Numbered from the stretch's first letter, positions 45,438 through 54,474 are shown. The stretch: 62,133 nucleotides of DNA from Stappia sp. (GCA_002722295.1 PBLF01000007.1:1-62133); one strand, 5' to 3'. The notes: a model not told the origin generated them from the letters alone. Translations and numbers: made by a program.

Positions 45438-47015
45438 TTACTCCGCGGGTTCGAGCGCTTCGGGGAGAAGCTTCTGTTCGGGTTCATGGTCTTCGTCCGG
45501 GCCTTTCCTGATCGCAGCGAGCATCAACGTTACCTCGACGATGAACAGCACCGTGTAGATGGCCGCGAAGCCGGCGATGGTGAACAGCACGGTGGTCGCT
45601 CCAAGATCGGAAACGGCGGCGGCGGTGGGCAGCACACCCTCGATCACCCATGGCTGGCGACCGACCTCGGCGACGATCCAGCCTGCTTCAGCCGCGATCC
45701 ACGGCAGCGGGATCGAAAACACCGCGAGCTTGAGCAACCACGGATAGCGGTCAAGCTGGTGGCGGGCCGACAGGTAGAAGAAGGTGGCAGTGAGGACGAT
45801 GAAGAACATGCCGAGGCCGACCATGATCCGGAAGGCCCAGAACAGGACCGGTACATGCGGAACGGTGTCCCATGCGGCCTTAGTGATCTGCTCGTCGGTC
45901 GCCTGGCGCGGATCGTCCAGATAGGGACGCAACAGGAGCGCATAACCGAGATAGCGTCCGGTATCCTCAAAGCGGGCGGCGACGTCGTCGGGGATAGCGG
46001 CGGTGTTGTTGGCCGCACGGATCGACTGGAGCGCGTCGAAGGCGATGATACCCTGCCGGATGCGGGTCTCGGCCAGTTCAACCAGTTCGTGGATGCCGGG
46101 GATTTCGGCGGTGAGTGAGCGAGTGCCGATCAGGCCCATCACCCACGGCACTTGGACGGCGTAATGCGTCTTGCGCTCGGCCTGATCGGGCAAGCCGATG
46201 ACGGTGAATGCGGCGGGCGCGGGTTCGGTGTGCCACATCGCCTCGATCGCTGCGAGCTTCATCTTCTGGTGCTCGGTGGAAAGGTAGCCGCTCTCGTCGC
46301 CCAGCACCACGACCGACAGGGACGCGGCGAGGCCGAACGAGGCCGCGACCGTCATCGAACGTTTGGCGAGCGCGATGTGCCTACCCTTGAGCAGATACCA
46401 GGCCGACACGCCGAGCACGAAGATGGAGGCGACGACATAGCCGGCCGAGACTGTGTGGACGAACTTAGCCTGCGCAACGGGATTGAAGATGACCGCGTAG
46501 AAGTCTTCCACCTCCATGCGCATGGTCTGCGGGTTGAAGACGGAACCGACCGGGTTCTGCATCCAGCCGTTGGCGATGAGAATCCACAAGGCCGAGAGGT
46601 TGGAGCCGAGCGCAACCGCCCACGTGGCGGCGAGGTGGCCGAGCTTCGACAGCTTGTCCCAGCCGAAAAAGAATAGGCCGACGAAGGTAGCCTCGAGGAA
46701 GAAGGCCATCAGCCCCTCGAGTGCCAGCGGCGCGCCGAAAATATCGCCGACATAGTGGCTGTAATAGCTCCAGTTCATGCCGAACTGGAATTCCATGACG
46801 ATGCCGGTGGCAACGCCGAGCACGAAGTTGATGCCGAAGAGCGTACCCCAGAATTTGGTCATCTGGCGCCAGATGTCACGGCCGGTCATGACGTAGACCG
46901 TTTCCATGATCGCCATCAGGATCGACAGGCCGATGGTGAGCGGCACGAAAAGGAAGTGATACAGCGCGGTGATGGCGAATTGCAGCCGCGACAGGTCGAC
47001 GATGTTCAGTTCCAT
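45438..47015 (-). CDS. cydA: Cytochrome bd ubiquinol oxidase subunit I
   Basis: A 525-residue quinol-oxidising subunit. LSRLQFAITALYHFLFVPLTIG holds the N-terminal haem-ligand His; FVHTVSAGYV and the Q-loop part YAVQVPWVMGLIGTRSL follow; GRQPWVIEGVLPTA is the conserved C-terminal motif. Length and the presence of CydX suit the CydA type rather than the shorter CioA. High O2 affinity and resistance to cyanide, sulfide and NO are known for this enzyme class. Preceded by the assembly genes cydD and cydC. Confidence 0.97.
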   Translation of the reverse strand: MELNIVDLSRLQFAITALYHFLFVPLTIGLSILMAIMETVYVMTGRDIWRQMTKFWGTLFGINFVLGVATGIVMEFQFGMNWSYYSHYVGDIFGAPLALEGLMAFFLEATFVGLFFFGWDKLSKLGHLAATWAVALGSNLSALWILIANGWMQNPVGSVFNPQTMRMEVEDFYAVIFNPVAQAKFVHTVSAGYVVASIFVLGVSAWYLLKGRHIALAKRSMTVAASFGLAASLSVVVLGDESGYLSTEHQKMKLAAIEAMWHTEPAPAAFTVIGLPDQAERKTHYAVQVPWVMGLIGTRSLTAEIPGIHELVELAETRIRQGIIAFDALQSIRAANNTAAIPDDVAARFEDTGRYLGYALLLRPYLDDPRQATDEQITKAAWDTVPHVPVLFWAFRIMVGLGMFFIVLTATFFYLSARHQLDRYPWLLKLAVFSIPLPWIAAEAGWIVAEVGRQPWVIEGVLPTAAAVSDLGATTVLFTIAGFAAIYTVLFIVEVTLMLAAIRKGPDEDHEPEQKLLPEALEPAE

Positions 47016-47036
47016 TTCTGGCTCCGGTGGGTCATG

Positions 47037-48728
47037 TCAATCGGGCCTCAGCTGGCTGAGTTCCATGTCAAAGGCGGGTGTGCCGCGGGCAACGTCGGCG
47101 GCGATGCGGCCGTCGCGCAGCACGAGGATACGGTCGGCAAGCGCCGCCTCGCGGCGTGTGTGGGTGGCGACGACCAGGATGCGGCCGGTGGCGCGTTCAT
47201 CGAGGCGCGCGACCACGTCACGCGCAGTGTCACCGTCGAGGCCTTCTGTCGGCTCGTCGAGCAGCCAGAGGGCCGCATCGCGCAACAGCAGGCGAGCAAG
47301 CGCCAGACGGCGCGCCTGACCGGCGGAAAGCCCGGCGCCGCCCTCGCCGAGTATCGTGTCGAGCCCGCCGGGCAGAGATGCGACATAGCTTGCCAGACCC
47401 GCAGCTTCGAGCGCCGCTATCATTTCGGTATCGGATGCGCCGGGGCAGGCGAGCGCGAGATTGCCGCGCAGCGTGTCGCGGAAAAGCTCAGTGCGCTGGG
47501 TGAGCAGGCCACAGGGTTGGGCAGTGAGATTGCCGCTTGAAGCGTTCAGTTCTCCGGCTAACAGCGATAGAAGCGTGGATTTGCCAACTCCGCTCGCACC
47601 CACCAGCGCGATGCGCTCGCCGGGGCGGATGGCGACGGAAATGTCGGACAGGACCGAACGCGCCGCGCCGGGGTGGCCGACGCTTACACCCTCCAGCCTG
47701 ATCGCCATGCCATGTGCTGCGGAACGGCCGAGCTTAGGTAGGCCTGAGCGGTTCGTCAGGCGCGGGCCGAGACGCGTTGCCGCCTGAAGTGTGCGACCGA
47801 ACTCGACCGCGCCGCGGCGCAGGAGAGCGAAGGGTTCCAGGCTGGCAAGCGCCAGCAGCACGGCAAAAGTGGCGATTGGCGCGCTGATGGCGCCGGCTTC
47901 GGCAAGGAAGGCGGCTGCAAGCAGGACGCCGGCGAGCAGGGCTGCAGATAGAATGCCGAGACCGAAGCCCGCACCGGCCTCGGCACGATTAAGCGCGCGG
48001 TCGGCCTGGGCCAGACGAATGTCTGCGGCTTCGATGGCACGAACCTGCGCGCCAAGACGATTCGTCATGGCAAGGTCGGCCTGTCCCCGCACGAGGTCGA
48101 TGGAGCGCGACCGCAGGGCCTCTAGCGCGTGGGCGCGGCGGCGGGCGAATGCTGTAGCCCGGCGAGAGGCGAGAAACGGAATACCAAGGCCCGCGGCCAG
48201 CAGGACGATGCCGGAGGAAAGGCCGAGCAAGGGGTGGACGAAGGCGAGCGCGGCGGTGACGGCCAGACCTGCGCCGGCTGCGACAAGCACGGGCGCCAGC
48301 ACCCGCAGGTAAAGCGAATCGAGGGCGTCGATATCGATGGTGAGCCGAAACAGGAGCCGTGACGGGTTGGCGGCCAGACCGCGTGCTGCGTCGGCACGGG
48401 CGAACCTGCGAAACACGCGCTCGCGCAGGTGAGCCAGCACGCCTAGCGTGGCGTCGTGGGTGACAAGCCTTTCGCCGTAGCGCGAGGCGGTGCGGCCTAT
48501 GGCAAGAAGGCGGATGCCGGCGGACGGCATGAACACGTCGAAAGTGAGCGCCGTGACGAGCGTGAGGCCTGCGATCGACGTTGCGGCGATGAACCAGCCG
48601 GACAGCCCGAGCAACGCAATGCCGGCAAGTGCTGTGGTGAAAGACAGCAGGGTGCCATAGGTGAGCATGCGGCGGTCACCGGCCCAGAATAGGGCCAGCA
48701 CGGGGCGTAGGGCGGAGAGACGGCTCAT
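47037..48728 (-). CDS. cydC: Thiol reductant ABC exporter subunit CydC
   Basis: A 563-residue half-transporter. Six TM segments fill the first ~310 residues; the ATPase domain has Walker A GASGVGKST, signature LSAGQARR and Walker B WLLDEPTEGLD. The CydDC heterodimer affects cysteine/glutathione or haem handling in the periplasm and is needed for cytochrome bd assembly. It starts 9 nt after cydD. Confidence 0.94.
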   Translation of the reverse strand: MSRLSALRPVLALFWAGDRRMLTYGTLLSFTTALAGIALLGLSGWFIAATSIAGLTLVTALTFDVFMPSAGIRLLAIGRTASRYGERLVTHDATLGVLAHLRERVFRRFARADAARGLAANPSRLLFRLTIDIDALDSLYLRVLAPVLVAAGAGLAVTAALAFVHPLLGLSSGIVLLAAGLGIPFLASRRATAFARRRAHALEALRSRSIDLVRGQADLAMTNRLGAQVRAIEAADIRLAQADRALNRAEAGAGFGLGILSAALLAGVLLAAAFLAEAGAISAPIATFAVLLALASLEPFALLRRGAVEFGRTLQAATRLGPRLTNRSGLPKLGRSAAHGMAIRLEGVSVGHPGAARSVLSDISVAIRPGERIALVGASGVGKSTLLSLLAGELNASSGNLTAQPCGLLTQRTELFRDTLRGNLALACPGASDTEMIAALEAAGLASYVASLPGGLDTILGEGGAGLSAGQARRLALARLLLRDAALWLLDEPTEGLDGDTARDVVARLDERATGRILVVATHTRREAALADRILVLRDGRIAADVARGTPAFDMELSQLRPD

Positions 48729-48737
48729 GCCGGAACC

Positions 48738-50459
48738 TCAAGCTTGCGCAGGAGCGGGCAGCATGACCACGCGGTCCATGCGGGCCGCAAGCGCGGGATC
48801 GTGGGTGGCGACGACCAGTGTTGTCCCTTTCGCGATGGCGAGCAGGCGGTCGGTAATTTCAGCGGCTGTGACAGAATCGAGATGGGCGGTCGGCTCGTCC
48901 ACAAGGATCAGGCCGGGCCGGATGCCCACAGCCGCACGCGCCAGCGCCAGCCGCAAAGTCTCGCCGCCCGACAGGCCGGCTCCGTTCTCGCCGATCATCG
49001 CATGGCCACGTTGCGCGGCAAGGTGGGCGATATGGGCGGCTTCCATGGCGCGGGCGACGTCCCCCGTGCCGATGCCTGGCCGTCCGAGTGTGATGTTGCT
49101 GCGGAGCGTACCTGAAAAGATATGCGGGGGCTGGCCGAGCCATGCGATGCGAGCGCGCAGGTGGGCGGCACTGGCATGGTTCATCGGTTCGCCGCCAAGC
49201 CGGACGATGCCGGCATCGGGCGACGAAAGGCCCGCAACAAGCGCCAGCAAGGTGGATTTTCCGCCGCCGCTAGGGGCCATCACCGCGACATGTTCGCCGG
49301 GGTGGATGGATAGGACGAAATCGCTGAAGGTCGCGGTCGCCGATTCGGCATGGCGGAAGGTGAGGCCGTCGATCCACACCGAAAGCGCACCGGATACTTC
49401 GACGGCTGTACTTTCCAGACCGCCGACGATTTTCGTTCCGCCCCGCGTAATGCGGTCGAGCGCCTCCAGTCCTGCTTGCCCGGCGGCGCGGTCGTGCCAG
49501 ACGGACGAGAGATCACGTAGCGGCTCGAAGAAGGCGGGCGCGAGCAGCAGGATGAAGAGACCCTGCGCCAGCGTCAGCTTTTCGCCCCAAGCACCGAAGT
49601 TCAGTTCTCCTAGGAAATGAAACCCGACATAGACCGCCACCAGCGCCACACCCAGGGCGGCGAACAGTTCCAGTACGGCCGACGACAGGAAGGCGATGCG
49701 CAGCACCGCCATGGTGGAGGTTCGCAGTTCTTCTGCGTTTGCGCGCAGCCGGAGGGCGGTACTATCCACCGCATCTAAGGCGCGGATGGTGGCGAGTCCG
49801 CGCAGCCGATCGAGAAGGAAGGCGTTCATGTTACCCATACGGGTAAGCTGCCTTTCGCTGGCCGCTTTCGCCTGCCAGCCGATCAGCGCCATAAAGATGG
49901 GTATGACGGGCGCTGCCATCAGCAAGGCGAGGGCGGCGACCCACGAAAAGACGAATACGAAGCCTAGAATGATCGGCGGAACGACCGCAGCGCGGGTGCG
50001 CAGCGGCAGAAACCGCGCGATCCAGGGTACGATGTCGTCGGCCTGCTCGGTGAGCGTGCTGGCGACGAGGCCGGAGGAAGGCCGGGACGCATCGAGCGGA
50101 GAACGGGTTGCGACGGCGGCGGCGGCATTGGCGCGCAGGGCGGAAAGGCGGACGCGGGCATCGTCCCAGGCGCGGGTCGTGCCGGCACGGTCGAGCCCCG
50201 CGCGCAGGACTCCAAGCAGAAAGATGCAGAAAGCAGGCAGGATCGCCGCCTGCGCGGGTGCGCCATCGGCGATGTTGCCAATGGCGAAGGCGATGGCTGC
50301 CGCCTGCGGTATCCACAGAAGCGAGGCAGATATCTGAAGGGCGGCGGCGAAACGGGGCAGGCCGCGCCTCGTCGTCGACGCAGCAGGAGCGGCGGCGCGG
50401 ACAGACGGATCACCGGCATCGGTAGCGGCGCGCGCCGTGGTTGTGACCTGCGCGCTCAT
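48738..50459 (-). CDS. cydD: Thiol reductant ABC exporter subunit CydD
   Basis: A 573-residue half-transporter. The TM domain includes TLTEQADDIVPWIARFLPLR, typical of CydD, and PVIPIFMALIGWQAKAASERQ. ATPase motifs: APSGGGKST, LSGGETLRLALARA and LILVDEPTAHLD. First structural gene of the cyd operon, 13 nt after the regulator gene. Confidence 0.94.
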   Translation of the reverse strand: MSAQVTTTARAATDAGDPSVRAAAPAASTTRRGLPRFAAALQISASLLWIPQAAAIAFAIGNIADGAPAQAAILPAFCIFLLGVLRAGLDRAGTTRAWDDARVRLSALRANAAAAVATRSPLDASRPSSGLVASTLTEQADDIVPWIARFLPLRTRAAVVPPIILGFVFVFSWVAALALLMAAPVIPIFMALIGWQAKAASERQLTRMGNMNAFLLDRLRGLATIRALDAVDSTALRLRANAEELRTSTMAVLRIAFLSSAVLELFAALGVALVAVYVGFHFLGELNFGAWGEKLTLAQGLFILLLAPAFFEPLRDLSSVWHDRAAGQAGLEALDRITRGGTKIVGGLESTAVEVSGALSVWIDGLTFRHAESATATFSDFVLSIHPGEHVAVMAPSGGGKSTLLALVAGLSSPDAGIVRLGGEPMNHASAAHLRARIAWLGQPPHIFSGTLRSNITLGRPGIGTGDVARAMEAAHIAHLAAQRGHAMIGENGAGLSGGETLRLALARAAVGIRPGLILVDEPTAHLDSVTAAEITDRLLAIAKGTTLVVATHDPALAARMDRVVMLPAPAQA

Positions 50460-50472
50460 GGTCCCGAACCGG

Positions 50473-51060
50473 TCAAGAGCGGTCTGCTTTCCTGCGCCCG
50501 CGTCCTATCGAGATGATCCTGTCCCGTGCGTCCAGAAGCCGCGTGACCTTCGATCCGAGCGACAGGAGTGACGCAAGCCGCCCAGTATCGAGTTTCTTGA
50601 CGTCGTCGTACCAGTTGGTCACCTGTTCGATCAGACCGTGCATCTCGGAAAGACGCGCGCGGGCATAGCGCTCGTCGTCATTGACAGGTTCGAGCATCAG
50701 AAGGTCGCGCAACACCGACAGGGTCGGATCGACTTCGCGCTTTTTGCGCTCCTCGGCGAGCGTGCGGAAAATCTGCCAGACATCGTCGGGGGCGGTGAAA
50801 AAATCACGCCGGTCGCCGGGGACATGCTTCAGGATGACGAGATTCCACGCCTGAAGCTCGCGCAGGCTCATCGAGACGTTGGACCGCGAAATGCCGAGCG
50901 CCTCGACGATGGCGTCGGCGCAGAGCGGTTTCGGGGAGACGTAGAGCAATGCATAGATCTGCCCGACGGTGCGGTTGATGCCCCAGCGGTTGCCCATTTC
51001 GCCGAAATGCAAGACGAAGGCCTGAATGGTCGGGGAGAGGTTCATAGTGTGTAGCTTCAT
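50473..51060 (-). CDS. GbsR/MarR family regulator of the cyd operon
   Basis: A 195-residue regulator with the GbsR-type winged HTH: GEMGNRWGINRTVGQIYALLYVSP, then LCADAIVEALGISRSNVSMSLRELQAWNLV. The C-terminal half is a long, charged helical segment. It is the first gene of the unit that continues with cydD-cydC-cydA-cydB-cydX. A perfect 18-bp palindrome ends 3 nt before its ATG, so it most likely represses its own operon. The signal is unknown. Confidence 0.88.
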   Translation of the reverse strand: MKLHTMNLSPTIQAFVLHFGEMGNRWGINRTVGQIYALLYVSPKPLCADAIVEALGISRSNVSMSLRELQAWNLVILKHVPGDRRDFFTAPDDVWQIFRTLAEERKKREVDPTLSVLRDLLMLEPVNDDERYARARLSEMHGLIEQVTNWYDDVKKLDTGRLASLLSLGSKVTRLLDARDRIISIGRGRRKADRS

Positions 51061-51063
51061 TAA

Positions 51064-51112
51064 TTTCAGAAATTTCTGAAAAGAATGTAAGTTGATATAC
51101 GAAGCGGATCAA
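51064..51112 (-). promoter_or_regulatory. cyd operon promoter and operator palindrome
   Basis: On the minus strand: TTGATC (51112-51107), a 17-nt spacer, TACATT (51089-51084). Directly downstream is the perfect palindrome TTTCAGAAATTTCTGAAA (51081-51064), covering the expected start point and ending 3 nt before the regulator ATG. A repressor bound there would block initiation. No FNR-type box was seen. Confidence 0.75.
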
Positions 51113-51275
51113 CCGCCAAGCGGACGCGCGAGGCGGTTTGTCACGGGTGCGGCTTTGCTGATGTTTTGGAAAGCTTCGGCCTCGAAACCGTGCCGTCGTG
51201 TGGCATGCACGCTGTCACCAAACCATTCTTGTCGTATACTGGACGACGACTACGTCAGGAAACGACGAGGTGTCG

Positions 51276-52331
51276 CTACGCCTGCACGTGATCAGTTCTC
51301 AATTTCCTGATCACTGACGCAGCATCGGGGCCTGCACCCATGATCAGAGCGGAAGAGCGATTGCGCTGCCATGGCCTCCCCAGGAAGTAGAGGCCCTTAA
51401 CCGGAGAGACGCCTTCTGAGTGGATGAAACCGGTCTTGGCATCGACTGCGTCTTCGATGTCCACCCATTCGGTTTCGTCACGATAGCCAACAGCCCAGAT
51501 CACCGTGCGGACCTGAGCGAGTTTGCCGTCTGAAAACTTCACGACATCTGCTTCAGCCCCCACGAGCCGGCTCATGAGCCGGATACCACGTCTCTGCAAT
51601 GCCTCGCCCCGTATATCCCTGTCCGGGAAAGCATCGGTTTTTCTGACTATGCGGCCGCGGAAAGACGTTGCCGGTGCTTCTAATGCGCCAACAAGGCTGA
51701 GCCACCACCAGATCGACTTTCCCAGAATGTGTTCCGGCAGAAGCTTTCGCGATTTGCCGCCGGAGAGCAAGACTGGTTGACGTTTCCTGGCTTCGATCGC
51801 TATGTCGCGTCCGCTTGCTCCATCTCCGACTACCAAAACGGGCCCATCGGGCAACTGGTTGCAGTTGCGGAATGTTGCTGCCGTCAACTGCAGGACTTCG
51901 TAACCAAATTCCGCTGAGATGGGGGGAACGATCGGAACCTGAAATGCTCCGGTGGCGATAATGACATCGGTTGCGGCGATGATCTTGCCATTTGAGAGCG
52001 TCGCTTCGAAACCGTCAGTAGACCGGGTCAGGCGCGTTACCAGCGACCCAAGCTTGACCGGAAGCGCAAAGCGCCGGGCATATGCTTCCAGATACTCGGC
52101 GAACTCGTCGCGACTGGCGTAGCCGTCCCGGTTGCCTGGGATTTGCATTCCCGGTAACGCACTGAACTGACGGGTGGTGAACAGTGTGAGGCTGTCATAT
52201 CGGTTACGCCAGACATCGCCGATGCGGTTGCTCTCCTCCACGATGATGAAGGGAAGGCCTTCTCCGCGCAGGTGGTAGCCGGCGGCAAGGCCGGCCTGCC
52301 CCGCCCCGATGACGAGGATATTCCGGTTCAT
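51276..52331 (-). CDS. FAD/NAD(P)-binding flavoprotein monooxygenase (CzcO/ArsO-like)
   Basis: A 351-residue flavoprotein. N-terminal Rossmann fold ILVIGAGQAGLAAGYHL binds FAD; VLVVGDGASGRDIAIEA is the second nucleotide-binding site; IWAVGYRDE and GLYFLGRPW are typical of this group. Homologues occur next to metal and arsenic resistance genes, with no settled substrate. Start ATG at 52331 overlaps the stop of the L,D-transpeptidase gene by one base. Last gene of the dsbA operon. Confidence 0.87.
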   Translation of the reverse strand: MNRNILVIGAGQAGLAAGYHLRGEGLPFIIVEESNRIGDVWRNRYDSLTLFTTRQFSALPGMQIPGNRDGYASRDEFAEYLEAYARRFALPVKLGSLVTRLTRSTDGFEATLSNGKIIAATDVIIATGAFQVPIVPPISAEFGYEVLQLTAATFRNCNQLPDGPVLVVGDGASGRDIAIEARKRQPVLLSGGKSRKLLPEHILGKSIWWWLSLVGALEAPATSFRGRIVRKTDAFPDRDIRGEALQRRGIRLMSRLVGAEADVVKFSDGKLAQVRTVIWAVGYRDETEWVDIEDAVDAKTGFIHSEGVSPVKGLYFLGRPWQRNRSSALIMGAGPDAASVIRKLRTDHVQA

Positions 52332-52900
52332 CACATCACCACGACGCGCGTCCCGATCGGCGTTAACTCATAGAGTTCCCGGACGTGATCATTGACCATG
52401 CGGATGCATCCGTTCGACACCGCCTTGCCGATCGTCCATGGCTCGTTGGTGCCATGGATGCGGTAGTAGGTGTCTCGTCCGTTTCGATAGAGGTAGAGCG
52501 CGCGCGCGCCGAGGGGATTGTTCGGGCCGCCCGCGACGCCGCCTGCATGTTTGGCATAGCGTTGCGGGTCTCGCTTGATCATGTTGGGTGTCGGGCGCCA
52601 CGAGGGCCACTTGGCCTTGCGTTCGATAATTGCGCTGCCCTTGAACGCCAGCCCGGCTTTGCCGACCCCTATCCCGTAGCGGCGTGCCAGCATCGGGCTT
52701 TCCAGGAGGTAAAGAAACCGCTCACGCGGCGCGACGATGATGGTACCGACAGGCTCAGTGAAATTGTGTCTGACCCGTTGGGGCAGAAATCGCTGCTCGA
52801 TTTTGACAGCTCGAGCGTTGGCGAAAGCGCTGACCGGCGTGAGGGAAGCGGCCGCCGCAACCAGAAGACCGAAGCCGAACGCCCGACGATCAATGGTCAT
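52331..52900 (-). CDS. L,D-transpeptidase (YkuD domain), Tat-like signal
   Basis: From the ATG at 52900, which follows GGAGG at 9 nt, it has 189 residues; other ATGs lie at 52906 and 52909. The signal peptide DRRAFGFGLLVAAAASL has twin arginines. The YkuD domain has GPNNPLGARALYLY and catalytic His149 and Cys165 in IHG...SNGCIRM. Such enzymes make 3-3 peptidoglycan cross-links or attach proteins to the wall. It overlaps the PPIase gene by 11 nt and the flavoprotein gene by one base. Confidence 0.92.
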   Translation of the reverse strand: MTIDRRAFGFGLLVAAAASLTPVSAFANARAVKIEQRFLPQRVRHNFTEPVGTIIVAPRERFLYLLESPMLARRYGIGVGKAGLAFKGSAIIERKAKWPSWRPTPNMIKRDPQRYAKHAGGVAGGPNNPLGARALYLYRNGRDTYYRIHGTNEPWTIGKAVSNGCIRMVNDHVRELYELTPIGTRVVVM

Positions 52901-53756
52901 GGCCATCATCCTCCTGCGGAGGCGCGACATCCGGAACTAGCTTCTCAACGCTGGCTGTGGCCCGCAACTCACCCGAAATGCGACGTTCTTCGGCCGCCGT
53001 CAGAGATTGACGGATTTGCGGCTCGACCAGCTCAAATGCAGGCGGTGGCCTATCGCGGCTTTCCTCGAGCTGGATGACGTGAAACCCAAAAGCGGACCGC
53101 ACGGGCTCCTTGGTGTAGTCGCCCGCCTCAAGCCCCCTGGCCGCCTTGTCGACTTCAGGAATTGTCTGTCCCTCGGCAACGAAGCCCAAATCCCCGCCGT
53201 TCACCTTCGACACGGCATCAAGCGAGCGTTCGGCTGCAAGTTCGGCGAACGAGCCACCCTTTCCAAGAGCCGTAATGATGTCCTTTGCCTCGTCTTCCGA
53301 TGCCACGAGGATATGACGCAGACGCCGCTCGGAAACTACCGGCATCGAACCGACCTGTCGGTCGTAGATCTGACGAATAGCGTCGTCGGTAACGGCCTTA
53401 GCGGCCTTCTGCTCCATGAAAATGGCCCGCAGCGTCTGCTGTTCGAAGAATTGCAGCTGGCGCTTGTAGTCGTCGCGGTCTTCGATACCTGCACTCTTCG
53501 CGGCATCGGAGATGATCTTCATTTCAATCAGCGTATCGACAATAACGGAAAGCCTGGCATCAGCCGGCATGGTTCCAAGTTGTGGACTATACATTTCCTC
53601 AGCGACGGCGACGTCTGCACGCGTGATGTCACTACCATTCACGCGGGCGACAACCTCGTCTGACTGTGCAAATGCAGAACCGGATGCCGTGGCCATCAGA
53701 AGGGCCAAGGCGAGCCGGCGCAGACTTTTCGACGGGGTGGAAGATAAGATTGTCAT
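52890..53756 (-). CDS. Periplasmic peptidyl-prolyl isomerase (parvulin/SurA-like)
   Basis: A 288-residue exported folding factor. Signal peptide with cleavage near SAFA; N-terminal chaperone part (VVARVNGSDITRADV); parvulin domain around residues 140-245 with SERRLRHILVASEDEAKDI, LDAVSKVNGGDLGFVAEGQ and SAFGFHVIQLEESR. The tail ends EDDGHDH, a small metal-binding-like cluster. Lies 12 nt after dsbA and overlaps the L,D-transpeptidase gene. It would help fold envelope proteins under stress. Confidence 0.92.
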   Translation of the reverse strand: MTILSSTPSKSLRRLALALLMATASGSAFAQSDEVVARVNGSDITRADVAVAEEMYSPQLGTMPADARLSVIVDTLIEMKIISDAAKSAGIEDRDDYKRQLQFFEQQTLRAIFMEQKAAKAVTDDAIRQIYDRQVGSMPVVSERRLRHILVASEDEAKDIITALGKGGSFAELAAERSLDAVSKVNGGDLGFVAEGQTIPEVDKAARGLEAGDYTKEPVRSAFGFHVIQLEESRDRPPPAFELVEPQIRQSLTAAEERRISGELRATASVEKLVPDVAPPQEDDGHDH

Positions 53757-53768
53757 CTGATGGCGTTC

Positions 53769-54401
53769 CTACTGACCCGAGGCTGCAAGCAGCGGATCGA
53801 TGGTTTCGCTGAACTGTGCGACGCTCAGCGCACCCTTGTACATTTGCCCATTGATGAAGAATGTAGGCGTGGAATCGACACCGAAACCGCGCCCGGTTTC
53901 GGCTACTGCCTGCACCTGCTGCATCAGTTCTTCATTCTGAAGGCACGTTTCGAACGCGGCTTCGTCCATACCGGTCATGCCCATGACAGACTTCATTGCG
54001 CCCGTGCCGTCCGAGGTGCGGGCCCATGTTTCTTGGGTCCGATAAAGCAGATCGAGGGTTGGATACCACTTCTCGTCTCCCGCGCAGCGCGCAAGCATGA
54101 AGCCGGCAGTAGAGCGCGGGTCGAACGGGAACTCGCGCATGATGAAGCGGACCTTGCCAGTATCGACATATTTCTCCTTTAGGCCGGGCCAGACGTTGAC
54201 ATGGAACGTCCGGCAATGCGGACAGGTCAGGGACGCGTACTCGATGATTGTCACCGGCGCATCGTCTGGACCGAACACCTTGTCTGGTAGCGCGCCGGGC
54301 GCGAGGAGCTCTTGCTCGGTTGGTTGTGCAAAGGCCGATGACGATAGTGCGCAAGCCACGGTCGTGGCTGACGCACCGATAAGAAATGTGCGACGTTTCA
54401 T
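53769..54401 (-). CDS. DsbA family thiol:disulfide oxidoreductase
   Basis: A 210-residue exported thioredoxin-fold protein. The N terminus KRRTFLIGASATTVACALSS is a twin-arginine-like signal. The active site is Cys60-Pro-His-Cys63, and the long helical insert and GVDSTPTFFINGQMYKGAL (cis-Pro region) mark the DsbA/BdbD type. It oxidises or isomerises periplasmic thiols. First gene of a tight four-gene operon under a MerR-type promoter. CcdA, under the same kind of promoter, could be its electron partner. Confidence 0.93.
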   Translation of the reverse strand: MKRRTFLIGASATTVACALSSSAFAQPTEQELLAPGALPDKVFGPDDAPVTIIEYASLTCPHCRTFHVNVWPGLKEKYVDTGKVRFIMREFPFDPRSTAGFMLARCAGDEKWYPTLDLLYRTQETWARTSDGTGAMKSVMGMTGMDEAAFETCLQNEELMQQVQAVAETGRGFGVDSTPTFFINGQMYKGALSVAQFSETIDPLLAASGQ

Positions 54402-54424
54402 GAGTTGATCCTTTCGACAGCGGG

Positions 54425-54455
54425 AGGCTACAAGCTCTGCCCGCTAGAGGTTCAA
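54425..54455 (-). promoter_or_regulatory. MerR-type promoter of the dsbA operon
   Basis: On the minus strand: TTGAAC (54455-54450), 19-nt spacer with CTCTAGCGGGCAGAG, then TAGCCT (54430-54425). Of the first 24 bases 21 match the ccdA site. CTCT and AGAG make a clean dyad in the spacer. The -10 is weak, as expected for an activator-dependent promoter. Confidence 0.65.
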
Positions 54456-54474
54456 GTGATTTTTCGTGCTAACG

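Noticed and set aside
51091..51113. GTTGAT N11 ATCAAC before the cyd operon, considered as an FNR/Anr box
   Set aside because: FNR boxes have TTGAT N4 ATCAA. The spacing here is wrong, and the bases are better explained as part of the -35 and spacer.
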